From Oscillospiraceae bacterium (lineage in GTDB: Bacteria > Bacillota > Clostridia > Oscillospirales > Ruminococcaceae), in the NCBI GenBank assembly GCA_017848155.1, contig JAGAKC010000296.1, positions 1-5,661 of the forward strand: DNA of 5,661 bases. The letters are read 5' to 3'. The notes beneath the pieces are model-generated. The model was not told where the DNA came from and did no database searches. It saw only the letters and a program-made list of their open reading frames with translations. The position numbers and the translations under genes were made by a program. The number at the start of each line of letters is the position of its first letter. The stretch's first letter is position 1. Positions 3,657-5,661 of this stretch are shown piece after piece.

Positions 3657-5661
3657 TTACTTAAGACCTGCGATAGACTCGTTGATCTTCGCCATCTTCT
3701 CTTCAGCCTTTGCGAGCTTTGCACGCTCGTTTTCGATCTGCTGTGCGGGAGCCTTTGCAAGGAAGCCGGGGTTGTTCAGCTTTTTGGACAGGAACTCGAT
3801 ATCCTTTTCTGCCGCCTTCTTTTCCTTTTCAAGGCGGAGAAGCTCCTTTTCCTTGTCGACAAGCTCGCCCATGGGCATGAATACTCTTGCGCTGTCTGTT
3901 ACTACTGTCATCATGCCGTCGGTGCTGTCTATCTTGTCGGAAACGGTGAACTCACCTGCTCCTGCAAGCTTTTCAAAGAACGCCTTGCAGCCGCTGAAAA
4001 GCTCAGCGTACTTTGTTTCAACGAGCATCGTTACCTTCTTGGAGGGAGGTACATTCAGCTCGTTGCGCTGTACACGGATAGCCTTTATGGTATCAACGAT
4101 CTTCGAGAATTCTTCCTGCTCCTTTTCAAAGTGGAGCTTCTCGTCATACTCGCACCAGTCGGATATCATGATGCTTTCTGTATCTGTTCCGGGCATAGAG
4201 GACCATATCTCCTCTGTGATGTAGGGCATGAAGGGGTGCAGCAGCTTAAGTATGCCCTGCATTACATATACCAGAACGTTCTGTGCTGCGAGTGCGGTCT
4301 CGCCGCCTGCTGCGATACGGGGCTTTGTAAGCTCGATGTACCAATCACAGTAGATGTCCCAGATGAAGTCGGTCAGATTCTGTACTGCGATACCAAGCTC
4401 AAATGCCTCGAGGTTTGCGGTAACGTTCTTTACAACATCGTTGTAGAGGGACAGCACCCATTTGTCCTCGATGGGGAGATTCTCAGGGAGCACAGCCTTG
4501 TCGAAGTCCTCGGGCAGGTTCATGAGAATGTATCTGGAAGCGTTCCAGAGCTTGTTTGCAAAGTTTCTGGAGTTGGTTACCTTTGTTTCGGTCCAGCGCA
4601 TGTCGTTTCCGGGCGCATTGCCTGTAACGAGAGTAAGGCGGAGCGCATCAGCGCCGTACTTGTCGATTATCTCCAGCGGGTCAACGCCGTTTCCGAGGGA
4701 CTTTGACATCTTTCTGCCAAGCTCGTCACGTACCAGACCGTGTATAAGAACGTCCTTGAAGGGCTTCTGACCTGTGTGCTCAAGTCCGCTGAATATCATT
4801 CTTGCAACCCAGAACGGGATGATGTCGTAGCCTGTTACCAGTGTAGTAGTGGGGTAGAAGTACTCCATCTCGGGGGTCTTTTCGGGCCAGCCCAGTGTGG
4901 AGAACGGCCAGAGTGCGGAGGAGAACCATGTATCAAGTGTGTCCTCGTCCTGCTTCATAGCACCGCCGCACTTCGGGCAAACGGAAATGCCGTCAAGTGT
5001 TATCTCGGTGTGGCCGCAGTCCTTGTTCTGGCAGTAGTAAGCGGGTATACGGTGTCCCCACCACAGCTGACGGGAGATACACCAGTCACGGATGTTCTCC
5101 ATCCAGTAGAGGTAGCCGTTTTCAAAGCGCTTAGGGATATAGCGGAGCTCGCCGCTCTTTACAACATCTATAGCAGGCTGTGCGAGCTGCTTCATGGATA
5201 CGAACCACTGATAGCTTGCTCTCGGCTCTACAGTCGTACCGCAGCGCTGGCAGCAGCCAACGTTGTGCTTGTGAGGCTCTACCTTAACGAGAAGTCCCAT
5301 CTCCTCAAGGTCAGCGACCATTGCCTTTCTTGCTGCATAGCGCTCCATGCCTGCGTACTTGCCGCCTACGTCCTCACGGATGGTAGCGTCGTCGTTCATC
5401 ATGTGGATGACAGGCAGGTCGTGGCGCTTGCCTACTTCAAAGTCGTTGGGGTCGTGTGCAGGTGTGATCTTTACACAGCCTGTACCGAACTCCTTGTCAA
5501 CATATTCGTCAGCAACGATAGGTATCTCTCTGTCGGTGAGAGGGAGCTTCAGCATCTTGCCAACAAGGTGAGTATAACGCTCGTCCTCGGGATGTACCGC
5601 AACAGCTGTATCGCCAAGCAGTGTTTCGGGACGGGTGGTAGCTATCTCAAGATATCCGCTG
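3657..5661 (-). CDS. valS: Valyl-tRNA synthetase, class I (5' end outside window)
   Basis: Charges tRNA-Val with valine in the cytosol using ATP, and edits mischarged threonine. The frame runs unbroken to the right edge, and the first visible residues (ATTRPETLLGDTAVAVHPEDER, bases about 5642-5577) belong to the CP1 editing domain. Their presence shows that the Met at 5555 is internal. The editing signature GTGCVKITPAHDPNDFEVG follows. Cys pairs CCQRC (about 5255-5241) and CX4C with CPKC (5033-4959 region) look like zinc-binding knuckles. WCISRQLWWGHRIP and DTWFSSALWPFSTLGWP are typical of ValS. The catalytic KMSKS loop is at 4712-4698. An anticodon-binding helical domain and a C-terminal Lys/Glu-rich coiled coil, the tRNA-contacting arm characteristic of bacterial ValS, complete the protein. 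About 667 residues are visible of a usual 880 or so, so roughly 210, including the HIGH motif, lie outside. No T-box leader can be assessed because the 5' end is missing. Confidence 0.98.
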   Translation of the reverse strand, partial: SGYLEIATTRPETLLGDTAVAVHPEDERYTHLVGKMLKLPLTDREIPIVADEYVDKEFGTGCVKITPAHDPNDFEVGKRHDLPVIHMMNDDATIREDVGGKYAGMERYAARKAMVADLEEMGLLVKVEPHKHNVGCCQRCGTTVEPRASYQWFVSMKQLAQPAIDVVKSGELRYIPKRFENGYLYWMENIRDWCISRQLWWGHRIPAYYCQNKDCGHTEITLDGISVCPKCGGAMKQDEDTLDTWFSSALWPFSTLGWPEKTPEMEYFYPTTTLVTGYDIIPFWVARMIFSGLEHTGQKPFKDVLIHGLVRDELGRKMSKSLGNGVDPLEIIDKYGADALRLTLVTGNAPGNDMRWTETKVTNSRNFANKLWNASRYILMNLPEDFDKAVLPENLPIEDKWVLSLYNDVVKNVTANLEAFELGIAVQNLTDFIWDIYCDWYIELTKPRIAAGGETALAAQNVLVYVMQGILKLLHPFMPYITEEIWSSMPGTDTESIMISDWCEYDEKLHFEKEQEEFSKIVDTIKAIRVQRNELNVPPSKKVTMLVETKYAELFSGCKAFFEKLAGAGEFTVSDKIDSTDGMMTVVTDSARVFMPMGELVDKEKELLRLEKEKKAAEKDIEFLSKKLNNPGFLAKAPAQQIENERAKLAKAEEKMAKINESIAGLK

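Noticed and set aside
3634..4224. Plus-strand ORF of 196 codons opposite the 3' part of valS
   Set aside because: It is antisense to the well-supported valS coiled-coil region. The Ser/Phe-rich product is what Lys/Glu codons give on the other strand, and it has no domain or convincing ribosome site.
4131..4706. Plus-strand ORF of 191 codons antisense to valS
   Set aside because: It is a shadow of a highly conserved gene, with no recognisable family and no start signal.

Overview
The window looks like chromosome from a Gram-positive, moderate-GC anaerobe of the class Clostridia. A Ruminococcus-like member of the Oscillospiraceae is my best guess, from the style of the proteins, the mix of AT-rich intergenic DNA with GC-balanced genes, purine-rich Shine-Dalgarno sites and compact intrinsic terminators. 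This placement rests on recognition alone and no search was run. There is no sign of a phage, insertion sequence, CRISPR array, rRNA or tRNA.

Layout. Two plus-strand genes lie on the left. The first is the end of a SecDF-associated yajC gene, open at the window edge, closed by a strong terminator at 379-408. A separate transcription unit follows, with a near-consensus promoter (474-502), and encodes a small kinase of the aminoglycoside/choline phosphotransferase (APH) fold (564-1319). Three minus-strand genes fill the right side. In transcription order they are valS (valyl-tRNA synthetase, 5' end outside the window), a LAAGxGSRFG sugar-phosphate-type nucleotidyltransferase (3588-2683) and an HD-GYP-domain protein (2646-1429). 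Their gaps are 68 and 36 bases, so cotranscription is plausible. A U-tract-free hairpin at 3618-3647 between valS and the nucleotidyltransferase may tune it. The two units converge at 1320-1428, where two back-to-back hairpin terminators sit, one for each strand.

Functionally this is mostly housekeeping (protein export, tRNA charging) plus a likely cyclic-dinucleotide-type phosphodiesterase and two enzymes of unknown substrate (kinase and nucleotidyltransferase). The part least explained by ordinary annotation is the kinase promoter. A perfect 8-bp inverted repeat covers the -10 box and predicted start site, a perfect 9-bp direct repeat flanks it, and a second 8-bp direct repeat spaced about two helical turns lies upstream. 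This suggests dedicated regulation of an otherwise anonymous kinase. The HD-GYP protein also lacks two of the metal-ligand positions of trinuclear members. I found no convincing evidence for a wholly new multi-gene system.
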